Positions 18,501 through 28,428 of a stretch of DNA of 64,000 nucleotides are shown here, piece by piece. The notes under the pieces were generated by a model, which did not search any database, was not told the DNA's origin, and saw only the letters and a list, made by a program, of their open reading frames with translations. Position 1 is the first letter of the stretch. Every line of letters starts with the position of its first letter. This DNA is from Ehrlichia canis str. Jake (GTDB lineage Bacteria; Pseudomonadota; Alphaproteobacteria; Rickettsiales; Anaplasmataceae), in the NCBI RefSeq assembly GCF_000012565.1, contig NC_007354.1, forward strand, positions 558,001 through 622,000, read 5' to 3'. A program made the translations under genes and the position numbers.

Positions 18501-21500
18501 CACAATGTATTAGCTAATAGTGGTAACTTGTTTGATAATGTTCTTGAAGAATCTTCATGTGAACAGCTTAGTGAGTTAGCTAAACTTATAATGCAGAGTG
18601 CTTCGTCTACGGAACAACAACAAGGTAATCTTGTTATACTGAAAAATAAAATTGTAGATTTTGCTTTTAAATGCATGAATGATGGTCATGTAGATAAACT
18701 GAAAGCTTTAATTGATGGTGATCCAACTCTTATATATTCTGAAAAAAATGAAAAAAGTTTATTAGAAATTGCATCAGATTTATTAATGCAAGATTTAGTA
18801 AGGCACATAATTTCTGTGCATAGGAAGCTTATAGCTCAGGCTAGGCAAAATTATGCTCAAGATCCAAGTATGATTGATAACATTAAAATGTCTTTTAATA
18901 ATCTTTCAAAAGTTAATTCTTTATATGTTATAGATATTTTGAAAGAAAACAAAGATTTTTTTGATGCTGTTGATAGTGCAACAAGGGATGAGTTAATATC
19001 CAATATATTCAATAATGCTGTAGAATGTGGTAATACTGAACTTTTAGAGTACTGTACTCAAGTTTATCCTGCATTAGTAGAAAGAAATAGAAGAGTTAGT
19101 TATGATCCTGCGCAGGTATATGGAGCTAGGAGTAGGATAAGAAGTACACCAGCTGATACAACTAGTGGACGTGGTGTTGATACTAGTTCTGTTGCTCCTG
19201 TAGAGATTACAGTTAATGACTTTGGTATTTTATCGCAATATGTGGCAGCAGTAGTAAGTGGTGATATTGAGAGGTTTAAAAAAGAGGTTCTTGAGCCTTT
19301 TAATAGTAATCCAAGTAACTATGCAAAACTGAGTCACAGATATGTAGGGCATAGTATATTTACTTTGGTGGCAGCGTTTGGAAATCCTGAGCAGTGGAAT
19401 AAGTTAGAGAATGGATATAATAATATAAAGAATGAAAGGAAAACAAAGGATGCATTTTCTAGTATTAAGAGTCCATTAAATGGAAATAGGATGGCTACTG
19501 TATGTAGTCCTTTGCAAGCTGCTGTTATTCAAAATAACATGCAAATGATTCACCATTTTATTAAAAAGATTGATCCTAAAGAGTTAAAAGAAACATATGG
19601 TGATAGTAAGCGTAATGTTTTTCATACTTGTATGTTATCACAGAAGCCTGAATCAGCTGCATATATTATGCGTAATAGTAGATTTCCATTAGATGTATTG
19701 GTCAGTGCATTTCTTCAACCTGATGAAAAAGGTGTTACTCCTTTTGCTATGGCGTTTCAGCAAGGATACAAAAAAATTTGTATGGATTTTATTGATAGAG
19801 TTGAGATTGCTAAAACGCAAGTGAGAAATTTAATTACTAATGAAATTTTTATTAAAGATATTATTGACAGTAAAGATGATATATTGCTGGACAGGTTATT
19901 TAGATTGAAATATTATGCTACTGAATCTAACTATGATAAATATTCTATTAATTTAAAAAAGCATAGGATAGCAGGACATAGCTTATTCGCTTATGCTTGT
20001 AAGCAGAATGATGAAAATTTTGTAAAGAATTTAGTTAAATATTATACAGAGAAAGAGTTATTAGATGAATTAACAGGCATTATTGATGGCAAATTAGATG
20101 TTCAAGCTAAAGTATTAGAGACAATTTTATCTGCTATAATTGCTGAAACTACTGATCCTAATTTATTAAATAAGATTTTTAATAAGGTAATAGGTCATCC
20201 TGCAGCATTTGAAGCTTTTACTAATATTGATACTGAATCATATAGTAGAGTGCTTGAAGAGAATTTTAGTATTGATAAAGTCATTGAATTAAATAATCCG
20301 ATTTTGTTGAAAGGTTTAATTGGAAGCGGAAGAGAAGTATTTAAATTAAAGAGTGGAAAAGCACTTTCTGATTTAGGATTAGCTGTTTGTTTCGATAGTT
20401 TATTAGATGTATGTTGTGATTATTTAAAAAATAATCCTGAAGAAATACTACATGGTAGTGTACTACCTCATGGTGCAATATTATCTAATCATGTTGAGTT
20501 ATTAAAGCAACTTATAGAAAAAGATAGTAATTTGTTGATGAAACAATATGATGTGAAATTATCACCATATAAAGAGATTGCTGCAAGATTAAAAAAGAAT
20601 TATGGATGTGAATTTCGTTCTTCTGAAACAATATATGATTTTGCAGTAAGAGAAGGAGCTAATGTTGAAGTAATAAATTGTATTAAAGATGCTGTATTAA
20701 ATCATTACAGTCAGCTTTTAAGTGAAGCAAAACTTAGGAAAGTAGATGATAATCTGTTCAATGTAGTTCTAAATAATGCAAATGAAGTTCGTGCAAAATA
20801 TCCAGATTTATATGGTTATGTAATTGAACAATTTAATGTAGAAAACTTTATACGTTCTGCTCATCCTAAGAAAAATAATATGTTTCACTTGGTTAATGAG
20901 GAAAATGTTGGATTTTTAAGTGAGATAGTTGAAAAAGTTTATAAACATACATTAGAAATAGGTGATAAGAAAAAGCTTAGTGCACTTGTTAATCATATTA
21001 GAGAATCAGATGGATTGTCTTTTTTTCACTATGCTGCACTTCATGGTGATTATGACCTTTATCGTAGGATTAAGCCATGTGGAGACATAGCATCAAAAAC
21101 AGCAAAGGGAGCTAATGTAATGCATCTTTGTGCTCAAAGTGCAATGAAAGATGATAAAGGTGTTTTTGAAGTTGAGAATTTATTAAAGGAAAATAAAAAA
21201 TTAGCAGAAGTTTCAGATAAGGAAGGAAGAAGTTTATTAGATTATGCTGCTAGTAGTCGAGTATCAGATTTTAGAGCACGTGAGGAAATCTTTGATCTTA
21301 TATTATCTAAAAAGATGGATAAGAGTATTGCAAAGTTATCACAAAAGAATCATGAAGCACGGGTTATAGGAGCTATTTTTGCGAGTAGAAATAGACAATT
21401 TACTGATGTGTTATTAAAAAGACTTATTTCTGAGAAAAAAGTTGGTAACACTACAATAAGTAAAATTTTATTGAATGTAATAAAGAATACTAGTGATCCT

Positions 21501-24500
21501 GCTGAAAAAGCGCGTTTGTTAGATTATCAAGCTGAGCTTGAGAATTATGCTGAAACTACTTTATCATTTGGTGAATCTCGAGCAGAAGGACGTGAATCTC
21601 CATCAAGTGCATTTGTTCAAACTGGTCAATCAGAAGTACCTCGGAGTGAGGCTGCAGAGCCATTAATTCAATTTCCTCATGATGAAGAAAGTACTGCATT
21701 AGGTTCTCAAGCAACTATGACAGGAGTGTCTACTCAGGCTAGTCCGTCAGCAGCATATCAGGATGATAGTGAAATATCACGTATGAGGTCTATGGCAGGA
21801 ACATCTGCTCAAGCTGATCAATCAGCAGTACATCGTCGGAGTGGTACAGCATTAGAGCCATTAATTGAATTGCCTGATGAAGAAGAAAATGCTGCATTAG
21901 ATTTTCAAACAGCTATGACAGGAGTGCCTACTCAGGCTAGTCCGTCAGCAGTACATCGGAGTGGTGTTGCATCAGATCCTACGCTACCTGATGATGAAAG
22001 AATTGATGTTCCATCAGTTTCATCTCAAGTTGTAAGACCTTTTAGTGATGGTGAAGATTATTCAGTATATGATAAATCAGGTGTAGTAAGTGGTCATGAA
22101 AGACCTGTTTCTTCTAGAGATTCAAGACAATTGGATGCATTTGGTGATCCATCAGATGATTTATTGCCGGAGAGTGAAATTATTGTTAGCAGCAGTAAGA
22201 AAGCAATATTAGATAGCCAAAATGAAATAGAATCTCTTATTCAGAGTGGAGATACTTCTAGATGTATTAGGGCAATTAATAGTGCTCCTAGTGCGTCAGT
22301 GTTTCAACTGAAGACTTTATCGAATGATATATCTATTGCTGGACGTGCTTTTTTAAATGGTAATATTGATTTAATAGAAGCTTGTATGAATTCTGGCAAG
22401 AAATTAAATCCAAATATTACTGATAATGAAAAAAATACTCTATTACATCAATTTGTAGGATATTTTGAACGCGATCCGAGAATGTTGCTTGATGCAGGAA
22501 TGCGTAATCTGTTTTTGAGATTATGCATGGATTATGGTTTCGATATTAATCATAAAAATAGTAATGGTAATACAGTACTTGATAGATTAAATGATTTAGT
22601 AGAAGGGTTAAGTAGTTCGCAAGTTGATCTTGAAAGTAGTGGTATTGATGAGTTTATGATCTCATTGTTAGCTCATTCTAGAATGAGTGATCAAGCAGTA
22701 AAGAATATTGCTACTGCGCAAAATGAGTTTTTTGCACGTGATTCTGTTTATAATATTAGTCGTTTAGTTGATACTTCTATAGTTTTGCAGAATAAATTCA
22801 GTGAAGTATTTTATGAAGTCTGTGGACGTATTTTATCTGAAGAAGCTGGTAAACATAAGGGTGTTGCTGAAGCAAATTATTCAAGATTGAATAAAATATT
22901 AAATGATGAATGTCTTAGAAAGACTTTAGCTAATACAGATGCCGATGGAAATAATGTTTTACAGAGATTGTGTCAAGATATTGCTTCTGGAAAAATCAAT
23001 GCTCGTGATGACAGAGTATTAAAACTTTTTGAGACAATTATATCTAATTTAAAAGACAAAGATAAAGCATTACTAGAGGATTTATTATTTAATAATAGAA
23101 ACTCAAGATTTGAAAATTGCATTGAAGCTATACCACGTATTCCTGGTGCCGATGCTCTATTTAAAAAACTAGAAGAGTTATTATTAAAAAAGAAAATAGC
23201 AGAGTCTTGTGATTTTAATTCTATGTTAGTGAATTGTGCTGAGTCTGCTAATGATAATTTATATAATTACCTGCGCACTAATTATGCAGTTATTGGTATA
23301 AATAACGTAGATATAAATGGCAATTCATCCCTATGTAAAGCTGTTGTTACTGGGTCACAAGGTATTGTTAAAGCAGTATTATCAACTGGAACTAATATTA
23401 ATAGGAAAGATAAAAATGGTAATACACCTTTACATGCATTGTTAATTTTTATGATGTCTAACCCTGAACTTGTCAAGGAGCAACATATTTCACTTGTGAA
23501 ATTCTTAGCGTCTCGTGGAGCTTTACTTAATGTAAAAAATAATATGAATATTTCTCCAATTATGCTTGCAGAATCTATTGATAAGAAAGAGGAACTTGCT
23601 AAGAAATTTACAAATCAAAAAGTTAGTATTTTAGAATCTTTAATAGCTGGTAGTGAAGAACATTTAGGGCTTAAATCCAAATGTATATCTGAGTTAAAGC
23701 CTTATATAGAATTAGGAAAAGGCATGAAGTACGAAGATATACATGCTGATGTAATAGGTGGTGTATTATCTGCTGATATGTGTAATGCTAGATTGCAGAT
23801 AGGTAAATTATTAAATGGTGATTTTTGTAAAGAAAATGAATTAAAGACAGTAAAATTTAATTTTTCTGATACAAATAAGGGTTATGTACAAAATGTTGGT
23901 AAAAAAAGAAATTATGTTGTTACTGAAGGGCTTGTAAAACTTAAATTATATTGGACTCCTGTTGTGCCAAAAGGAGCTAAGGAGCAAGTAGTTAATGTTA
24001 TTATAAGATCTGACGGTACTATATCACTATCTGATAAAGATATAGAGAAGTATGGTGCTCGTGGTGAAGGAATAAATTTCAACCGTTGTATAACTTATGT
24101 TGGTGGGATAAAGTTAGAAGATGCTTTGAAGAATGGTAGATGGCGTGATAAAGAATCGCCTTCTAAAGCTCAAAAACGTGCATCATCATCACAGTCTAGA
24201 GATGATAGGCCTGATCATGGACGTGCTGAGCAGGTTCAAAGGGATGCTCAAATAGAGAAAGATATTATATCAGTTCCAAGGCATCACCCATCAAGATTAT
24301 TAGATAGAGATGATATACATGGTCATGGTAGTAGTACTGTTAGTAAATCTGAGTCTCAATTCGGTAAAACAGAAGGGGATGGTAATCTATCAGCTTCACA
24401 AAGTACTCATACTAGTCCGAGTGATAGAGTGGGGCAACAAGCAAGTACTGACGATGCTGAAGCAACATCAGCAGTTATGTTTGGTGAGCAAAGTACGTCT

Positions 24501-27500
24501 TCAGTAGGTAGGTTACGTGAGAGTCAGGAAGTAAAAAAATTAAGATTATTATTAAATTCAATAAGTGAGTTACCGCAAGAATTAAAAGATCAAATTTTAA
24601 GTACTAGAAGTACTATAGATAAATTACGAAATAGAATTAATGCCTGCATAAAGTCTGACGATAGAGAAGGTATTGCACATGCTGTAGAATCTATGGCTAG
24701 TTCTTATTGTGAATTATTAGGACATTGTAGATTAATTTTTAAGAAATTATATGATGAAAATGCTGATAAAAGTTTGCTAGAATTATGTATTAAAGAATAT
24801 CAATCTGATTTAAACAAATTATTGGAACAAGGTATTGATATATGTGCTTCAGAAGTCTCATCAGAATGTAAGGATTTAGTTTGTAAAGTATGTGAAGATG
24901 AATTTGAGAAATATGACTCTTTATCTAAAGTACAAAGATTCAGGGAATTATCTGGTGAAATTGCTGATTTGGATGATAAATTAACAAGAAGGGCTTCTTT
25001 TGTTGAGACTTTTGGATTATTTAGCAGTAGATTAAGACATTATAGGGAAATTTTAGGAGATGGTGATTTAAAATTTCGAGAGAGGATAGTTGAAAAATAT
25101 CAAGAGGATTTAAAGGAATTATTAGAATTATCTGTTGATCTTCATTTGTTAATAAATTTACCAGCATTAGAAGATTTACGCGATCATAGAAATTTAGTGC
25201 ATAGAGCATGTAATGCTGAAATTGAAAAATATCTAACTTTATTTGATGATCAACAATTACGTACATTATCGCAAGAAGTGAATAATGCTCATGGTGAATT
25301 GATACAGATGTTTTCTAAGTTTAGTATATTTGTTGATGGCGTTACTGGTATTGAACAGAGCACATCTCAAGTAGAGCACCCTCGTTCTGATATTGCTAAA
25401 AGAGATACTACAACACCAAAGCAACGTGTTGTGCAAGGTAAAGATGATATACAATCTAGTGATAGTGATAGTGATAGTGATAGTAAATACGGTGATGATG
25501 ATAGTAAAAAAGCATCAGTTAGTGCACCTGCTGTTGACCAAGTTGTACCTGTAGCTGATGTTCAACCTGAACCTCAGCTAGGTGAAGGATTGGAAACATT
25601 AGAGTCTAGTATAGCTGAAGGACCTGAGTTGCCTGGTGATGCATCTACTGCTAAGCAATCTATACCTTTTGCGATAACACCATCAAGTCCTGAGACAGTT
25701 GATGAAAAACTTGAAAGTTCTGGTGTTAGTCAAGATGGTATTACAACACCAGGACAACGTGTTGTGCAAGGTAAAGATGATATACAATCTAGTGATAGTG
25801 ATAGTGATAGTAAATACGGTGATGATGATAGTAAAAAAGCATCAGCTAGTGCACCTGCTGTTGACCAAGTTGTACCTGTAGCTGATGTTCAACCTGAACC
25901 TCAGCTAGGTGAAAAATTGGAAACATTAGAGTCTAGTATAACTAAAGGACCTGAGTTGCCTGGTGATGCATCTACTGCTAAGCAATCTATACCTTTTGCG
26001 ATAACACCATCAAGTCCTGAGACAGTTGATGAAAAACTTGAAAGTTCTGGTGTTAGTCAAGATGGTATTACAACACCAGGACAACGTGTTGTGCAAGGTA
26101 AAGATGATATACAATCTAGTGATAGTGATAGTGATAGTAAATACGGTGATGATGATAGTAAAAAAGCATCAGCTAGTGCACCTGCTGTTGACCAAGTTGT
26201 ACCTTCTGACACTCGTGCAGATGGAGTATCAGAACCATTAGCATCTCATGTGGATCAAGGATCTGATGTACCTGGTGATGCATCTGTTGATGGTGTTGAT
26301 TTAAGATTAGGACGGTTATCTACTGAGCAAAGTGGATTGTTGCCACGTCATGAACAAAATGTAAGAGCATTTATTTTAGAACAGAGTTTGTTAGATCAAT
26401 TATATATGGACTATATAGATTTACACCCTGATCAGAAAAGTTGTGAAGCTTATAATTCAGCATTGCATGGATATAATACAAGATTAGAGTTACAGAAGGA
26501 ATATAACAGGATTTTTGAATCACATGAATCAGCATCTCCAAATGAAATTAATAGTTTTTCACAAAAATATAGAGCAGCATTAAGAGATGTTGCGCAGGAT
26601 ATTGTTAATCAGGGTCCAATGTTTTATTCTTCTAGAGATGCAATGCTATTAAGGGCTAGAGTAGACACATTGTGTGATATGTGTCGTTCAATACGTAATC
26701 TGTATATGGTTGAATTAGATGCCATAGATAAAGAAGAAAAATCGTTACAATCTGATATGAAATCTGCAAGTTCTAGTGATAAAAAGTTGATACAAGAAAA
26801 AATAAAATTACTTAATGGGGATTATAAAACAGTATTAAGAGATTATGATAGTTTACTAGATGATATTAAAGTAGTACAAAGTGCAATTAAAAATATTAGT
26901 GATTTGACAAGTGATAATAAAGACTTGGAAGAATTATTAACATCTCAGATACAGTTGTTAAGTAAATTACATGGTGCTAGTGCTGGTCTCAGAGCATCAA
27001 GAGTCAATAGAAGAAGTGGTGGTTTTTTTAGGAGTTTACTTTCAAACTTGGGTGAACTTTTGGGTACAAATACTGAGACTACGTCAACTTCTCTTTCAGC
27101 GGGTGCTGTGAGTTTACCAGCAGCAAGTACTGTTCAGACAGTGAATGTTGAAGATATTACGCGTCAATCACAGGATCAAGAAACAAAAAGTGAAAGAGGA
27201 CTAGATCTACTAACTTCAGGTGTTCAGAGGGCAGAATCTGGTGAAGAAGAATTAGGTGTAGTGCAAAATATAACAGGTGCTGGCGTTTCTGGTGAAAATG
27301 TTACTAGTGCTGAAGTATCAGATCAAACTAGTGTAGGCGGAAATGTTGTTACTGAAAATCGAAGTGATATGTTTGATGCAGCTCAACAAGGAATAGGATC
27401 TGATGCTTCTGTGGAAAAAGTAGAATCTTCACTGGAGGGTTTTGGTGAGACAAATGTAGAACATACAACAGATCAGTTGCAAGACCAGAAAACAGAAATC

Positions 27501-28331
27501 GGATTTTCTTTAGATAGCTCTCTAGCTGGATCTAGTGGTGCTAGTGATGTACAACATTCTAGGAATGAGGAAAAAGTTGTTGACCATGTACATGAAAGTG
27601 TTAGTCCAGTATTATTGGATATTATTCAAGGTTTGAGAAAGACTGGACTCTTGGAAAATATGATTGTTCAAGGTAAAGAAGGTGTGCTTGAGGGAGCTCA
27701 AATAGATTCGAGGAATAAGATTTTGTTCCAAGGGTTAGTACCAGCAACTATAGAACATTCTCAAAGTCATGAAGAACTTTCTTCTCAGGAAAGAACTGTG
27801 GAAGATAAAAAAAGGTCTTTATCTGTTGGTGATTTACCTAGATCTTCTGGTATACATTCTAATCAATTAGGTGATAGTATTTTTAGATTATCACGTGTTG
27901 GTTGGAATGTATCAAGAGTTAATAATGAGACTTTAGAAAGTTTATCTTTAGTAGATGATGCGTCTTGTGTACAGAAAGAATCAGGTTCTAGAGGATCAGA
28001 TATTGCGTCATCAGGTAATGTTAATGCAGGAAGTAGTGATATTAATACAGGAGTAGTAGGTTATGATAAAAAAGTACAAAAACCATCTGGATTGAAATCT
28101 AGTAAAATTTCTAAAGCTCAATCGGAAATATCTATACCTGATTTAAGCTTAGTTGATAAAGATAAATCTAAGAGATCTGCTTTGAAAAAAGCAAAGTCAT
28201 GTGAAGGTGTTGAGATAGTAGCTAGTGGGATGATTGCTAATGTAAGTAGTAGTGCATTGGATTCTATTACTCCTTTGCCTTCTCCTGGAACTGGTGGAAC
28301 TAATAAAAAACAGAGGAGAAATTCTATTTAA
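15594..28331 (+). CDS. Giant ankyrin-repeat / coiled-coil protein, 4245 residues
   Basis: One uninterrupted 12.7-kb frame. Residues about 1-300 hold ankyrin-type repeats (SLHDAIKSGDLLKVKKLL, GETPLHVLVKSS, NGDSVINLAVKHGND). About 310-830 is a long Glu/Lys-rich coiled coil. About 880-1950 has diverged helical repeats including GLSFFHYAALHGDYDL. About 1985-2200 is a Ser/Pro/Glu-rich linker with an internal repeat. Further ankyrins follow near 2275-2310 and 2560-2640 (NGNTPLHALL). About 2860-3260 is a disordered part and another helical block. Residues 3273-3538 hold Ser/Asp-rich tandem repeats, then a coiled coil (about 3600-3820) and a Ser/Thr-rich tail ending RRNSI. No signal peptide is seen. 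Ehrlichia ankyrin proteins such as Ank200 are secreted into host cells, so an effector role is likely, but this is inference. It is far longer than Ank200. Confidence 0.9.
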   Translation: MENHSSLHDAIKSGDLLKVKKLLDSSSSASKGRALYSSIDGQSGILQYIIKQYRDTNEHKYIEMFSLILKHCNSGIINSQDPNKDFPLLVAAKAGYVFLNQFQKGSLIRRLKLSQEVDWNVVDVQGHNVLFNAILSNDPECCKIVLNQKETDRCIYSTANDGSNILHFLFRNYTAEPGQREVVNLIVNKLKSLYVDGNKKSAKITWFDRLLLQSNKLGETPLHVLVKSSLVNDLKDDIDFGKLLSKSDLLACTKNGDSVINLAVKHGNDAVIDALLGATPQEYSGGVRSRMNLINECRSDQLTEYLQTLLERQEDISKLESEEYAASNEMYDQLSKACLKQLEDNKEREAELKDKIEEAEFRLHELIINAEEEGLSSVSSDDLEAEIEDYHAKMQDLTDKSNLIKIAQKNINLIVESHNILNIVRQNFNKIVSEVKEPLDRVILASTEHWYRELIARSEDKRIFDETVLNSLDFVKEQINPQVIQEVKEKSAASQKIRQKCLNQISKMREILPNEVVTQSFDEKLENLEKDCKELIARDLLLSEKQTDLEFEEVLKGQLLLRNAILEKLDNLQSTLQTDKTSKEIRQLHEQLECVSEALGLTRSMLSMKSQIENIKKESAKLDEKEKIAYSKLSGVSLTRELRDLVADKIALVQLQTLLEESIIKDILKQKRITGHILLDYRVKVPAVEMLVNDLELGNIQSNRLHLLNKTRLKLQILDKMLSDESCVESKDSLSKQLEEQQDRLKQVERDRGILQQEIRGKQESGIAGELPSGLSSEIEQLKQSEENLGKRIDKIKAAIGALEAKIEESNIQKEIQELKYALFENLTDQNFHILLHCKEMFGSYSTNDPELVSRIIKGYKKFSNVEDCGKYYALCSQLGVDIGAVRHAVESRNVALLSAVVDEENPDVKGLGDGILRVRDSSFLLSVLTDVECAFDMILSYAKQEGLTFMYPELVIAMLVSRTGSVELHNVLANSGNLFDNVLEESSCEQLSELAKLIMQSASSTEQQQGNLVILKNKIVDFAFKCMNDGHVDKLKALIDGDPTLIYSEKNEKSLLEIASDLLMQDLVRHIISVHRKLIAQARQNYAQDPSMIDNIKMSFNNLSKVNSLYVIDILKENKDFFDAVDSATRDELISNIFNNAVECGNTELLEYCTQVYPALVERNRRVSYDPAQVYGARSRIRSTPADTTSGRGVDTSSVAPVEITVNDFGILSQYVAAVVSGDIERFKKEVLEPFNSNPSNYAKLSHRYVGHSIFTLVAAFGNPEQWNKLENGYNNIKNERKTKDAFSSIKSPLNGNRMATVCSPLQAAVIQNNMQMIHHFIKKIDPKELKETYGDSKRNVFHTCMLSQKPESAAYIMRNSRFPLDVLVSAFLQPDEKGVTPFAMAFQQGYKKICMDFIDRVEIAKTQVRNLITNEIFIKDIIDSKDDILLDRLFRLKYYATESNYDKYSINLKKHRIAGHSLFAYACKQNDENFVKNLVKYYTEKELLDELTGIIDGKLDVQAKVLETILSAIIAETTDPNLLNKIFNKVIGHPAAFEAFTNIDTESYSRVLEENFSIDKVIELNNPILLKGLIGSGREVFKLKSGKALSDLGLAVCFDSLLDVCCDYLKNNPEEILHGSVLPHGAILSNHVELLKQLIEKDSNLLMKQYDVKLSPYKEIAARLKKNYGCEFRSSETIYDFAVREGANVEVINCIKDAVLNHYSQLLSEAKLRKVDDNLFNVVLNNANEVRAKYPDLYGYVIEQFNVENFIRSAHPKKNNMFHLVNEENVGFLSEIVEKVYKHTLEIGDKKKLSALVNHIRESDGLSFFHYAALHGDYDLYRRIKPCGDIASKTAKGANVMHLCAQSAMKDDKGVFEVENLLKENKKLAEVSDKEGRSLLDYAASSRVSDFRAREEIFDLILSKKMDKSIAKLSQKNHEARVIGAIFASRNRQFTDVLLKRLISEKKVGNTTISKILLNVIKNTSDPAEKARLLDYQAELENYAETTLSFGESRAEGRESPSSAFVQTGQSEVPRSEAAEPLIQFPHDEESTALGSQATMTGVSTQASPSAAYQDDSEISRMRSMAGTSAQADQSAVHRRSGTALEPLIELPDEEENAALDFQTAMTGVPTQASPSAVHRSGVASDPTLPDDERIDVPSVSSQVVRPFSDGEDYSVYDKSGVVSGHERPVSSRDSRQLDAFGDPSDDLLPESEIIVSSSKKAILDSQNEIESLIQSGDTSRCIRAINSAPSASVFQLKTLSNDISIAGRAFLNGNIDLIEACMNSGKKLNPNITDNEKNTLLHQFVGYFERDPRMLLDAGMRNLFLRLCMDYGFDINHKNSNGNTVLDRLNDLVEGLSSSQVDLESSGIDEFMISLLAHSRMSDQAVKNIATAQNEFFARDSVYNISRLVDTSIVLQNKFSEVFYEVCGRILSEEAGKHKGVAEANYSRLNKILNDECLRKTLANTDADGNNVLQRLCQDIASGKINARDDRVLKLFETIISNLKDKDKALLEDLLFNNRNSRFENCIEAIPRIPGADALFKKLEELLLKKKIAESCDFNSMLVNCAESANDNLYNYLRTNYAVIGINNVDINGNSSLCKAVVTGSQGIVKAVLSTGTNINRKDKNGNTPLHALLIFMMSNPELVKEQHISLVKFLASRGALLNVKNNMNISPIMLAESIDKKEELAKKFTNQKVSILESLIAGSEEHLGLKSKCISELKPYIELGKGMKYEDIHADVIGGVLSADMCNARLQIGKLLNGDFCKENELKTVKFNFSDTNKGYVQNVGKKRNYVVTEGLVKLKLYWTPVVPKGAKEQVVNVIIRSDGTISLSDKDIEKYGARGEGINFNRCITYVGGIKLEDALKNGRWRDKESPSKAQKRASSSQSRDDRPDHGRAEQVQRDAQIEKDIISVPRHHPSRLLDRDDIHGHGSSTVSKSESQFGKTEGDGNLSASQSTHTSPSDRVGQQASTDDAEATSAVMFGEQSTSSVGRLRESQEVKKLRLLLNSISELPQELKDQILSTRSTIDKLRNRINACIKSDDREGIAHAVESMASSYCELLGHCRLIFKKLYDENADKSLLELCIKEYQSDLNKLLEQGIDICASEVSSECKDLVCKVCEDEFEKYDSLSKVQRFRELSGEIADLDDKLTRRASFVETFGLFSSRLRHYREILGDGDLKFRERIVEKYQEDLKELLELSVDLHLLINLPALEDLRDHRNLVHRACNAEIEKYLTLFDDQQLRTLSQEVNNAHGELIQMFSKFSIFVDGVTGIEQSTSQVEHPRSDIAKRDTTTPKQRVVQGKDDIQSSDSDSDSDSKYGDDDSKKASVSAPAVDQVVPVADVQPEPQLGEGLETLESSIAEGPELPGDASTAKQSIPFAITPSSPETVDEKLESSGVSQDGITTPGQRVVQGKDDIQSSDSDSDSKYGDDDSKKASASAPAVDQVVPVADVQPEPQLGEKLETLESSITKGPELPGDASTAKQSIPFAITPSSPETVDEKLESSGVSQDGITTPGQRVVQGKDDIQSSDSDSDSKYGDDDSKKASASAPAVDQVVPSDTRADGVSEPLASHVDQGSDVPGDASVDGVDLRLGRLSTEQSGLLPRHEQNVRAFILEQSLLDQLYMDYIDLHPDQKSCEAYNSALHGYNTRLELQKEYNRIFESHESASPNEINSFSQKYRAALRDVAQDIVNQGPMFYSSRDAMLLRARVDTLCDMCRSIRNLYMVELDAIDKEEKSLQSDMKSASSSDKKLIQEKIKLLNGDYKTVLRDYDSLLDDIKVVQSAIKNISDLTSDNKDLEELLTSQIQLLSKLHGASAGLRASRVNRRSGGFFRSLLSNLGELLGTNTETTSTSLSAGAVSLPAASTVQTVNVEDITRQSQDQETKSERGLDLLTSGVQRAESGEEELGVVQNITGAGVSGENVTSAEVSDQTSVGGNVVTENRSDMFDAAQQGIGSDASVEKVESSLEGFGETNVEHTTDQLQDQKTEIGFSLDSSLAGSSGASDVQHSRNEEKVVDHVHESVSPVLLDIIQGLRKTGLLENMIVQGKEGVLEGAQIDSRNKILFQGLVPATIEHSQSHEELSSQERTVEDKKRSLSVGDLPRSSGIHSNQLGDSIFRLSRVGWNVSRVNNETLESLSLVDDASCVQKESGSRGSDIASSGNVNAGSSDINTGVVGYDKKVQKPSGLKSSKISKAQSEISIPDLSLVDKDKSKRSALKKAKSCEGVEIVASGMIANVSSSALDSITPLPSPGTGGTNKKQRRNSI
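21657..21960 (+). repeat. Internal repeat in the linker of the giant ankyrin gene
   Basis: A segment starting GAGCCATTAATT at 21657 recurs at 21855, 198 bp on. The encoded peptides share EPLI.(F/L)P, DEE, (A/S)MTGV-type and TQASPSA motifs. The copies also share the run ACTCAGGCTAGTCCGTCAGCA almost unchanged. The repeat is in frame and lies in the Ser/Pro-rich linker (about residues 2022-2120). Confidence 0.7.
25410..26206 (+). repeat. Near-identical tandem repeats, 333/327 bp, 2.4 copies, in the giant ankyrin gene
   Basis: Copies start at 25410, 25743 and 26070 (ACAACACC). The first unit is 333 bp and the second 327 bp; the 6-bp difference is one Ser-Asp pair. The third is cut after about 137 bp. 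Each unit encodes RVVQGKDDIQSSDSDSDS, then KYGDDDSKKAS and an acidic proline-rich part. Copies 1 and 2 differ at only a handful of bases. The shared part of copies 2 and 3 looks identical by eye, so duplication or gene conversion is recent. Confidence 0.9.
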
Positions 28332-28428
28332 AAATAACAATATTATTATAATTTTTATATTGATAAAATTCTTGTATAACTAGTAAACAGATAATATACT
28401 TTTGATTAAATATCTTTAATTAATATTT

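Noticed and set aside
16763-18676. Several long antisense frames within the giant ankyrin gene
   Set aside because: They are shadows on the opposite strand of a coiled-coil region, with Ser/Asn/Cys-rich translations and no start signals.
25410-26206. Insertion sequence or mobile element
   Set aside because: The repeats are in frame, encode part of the giant protein and have no terminal inverted repeats or transposase.
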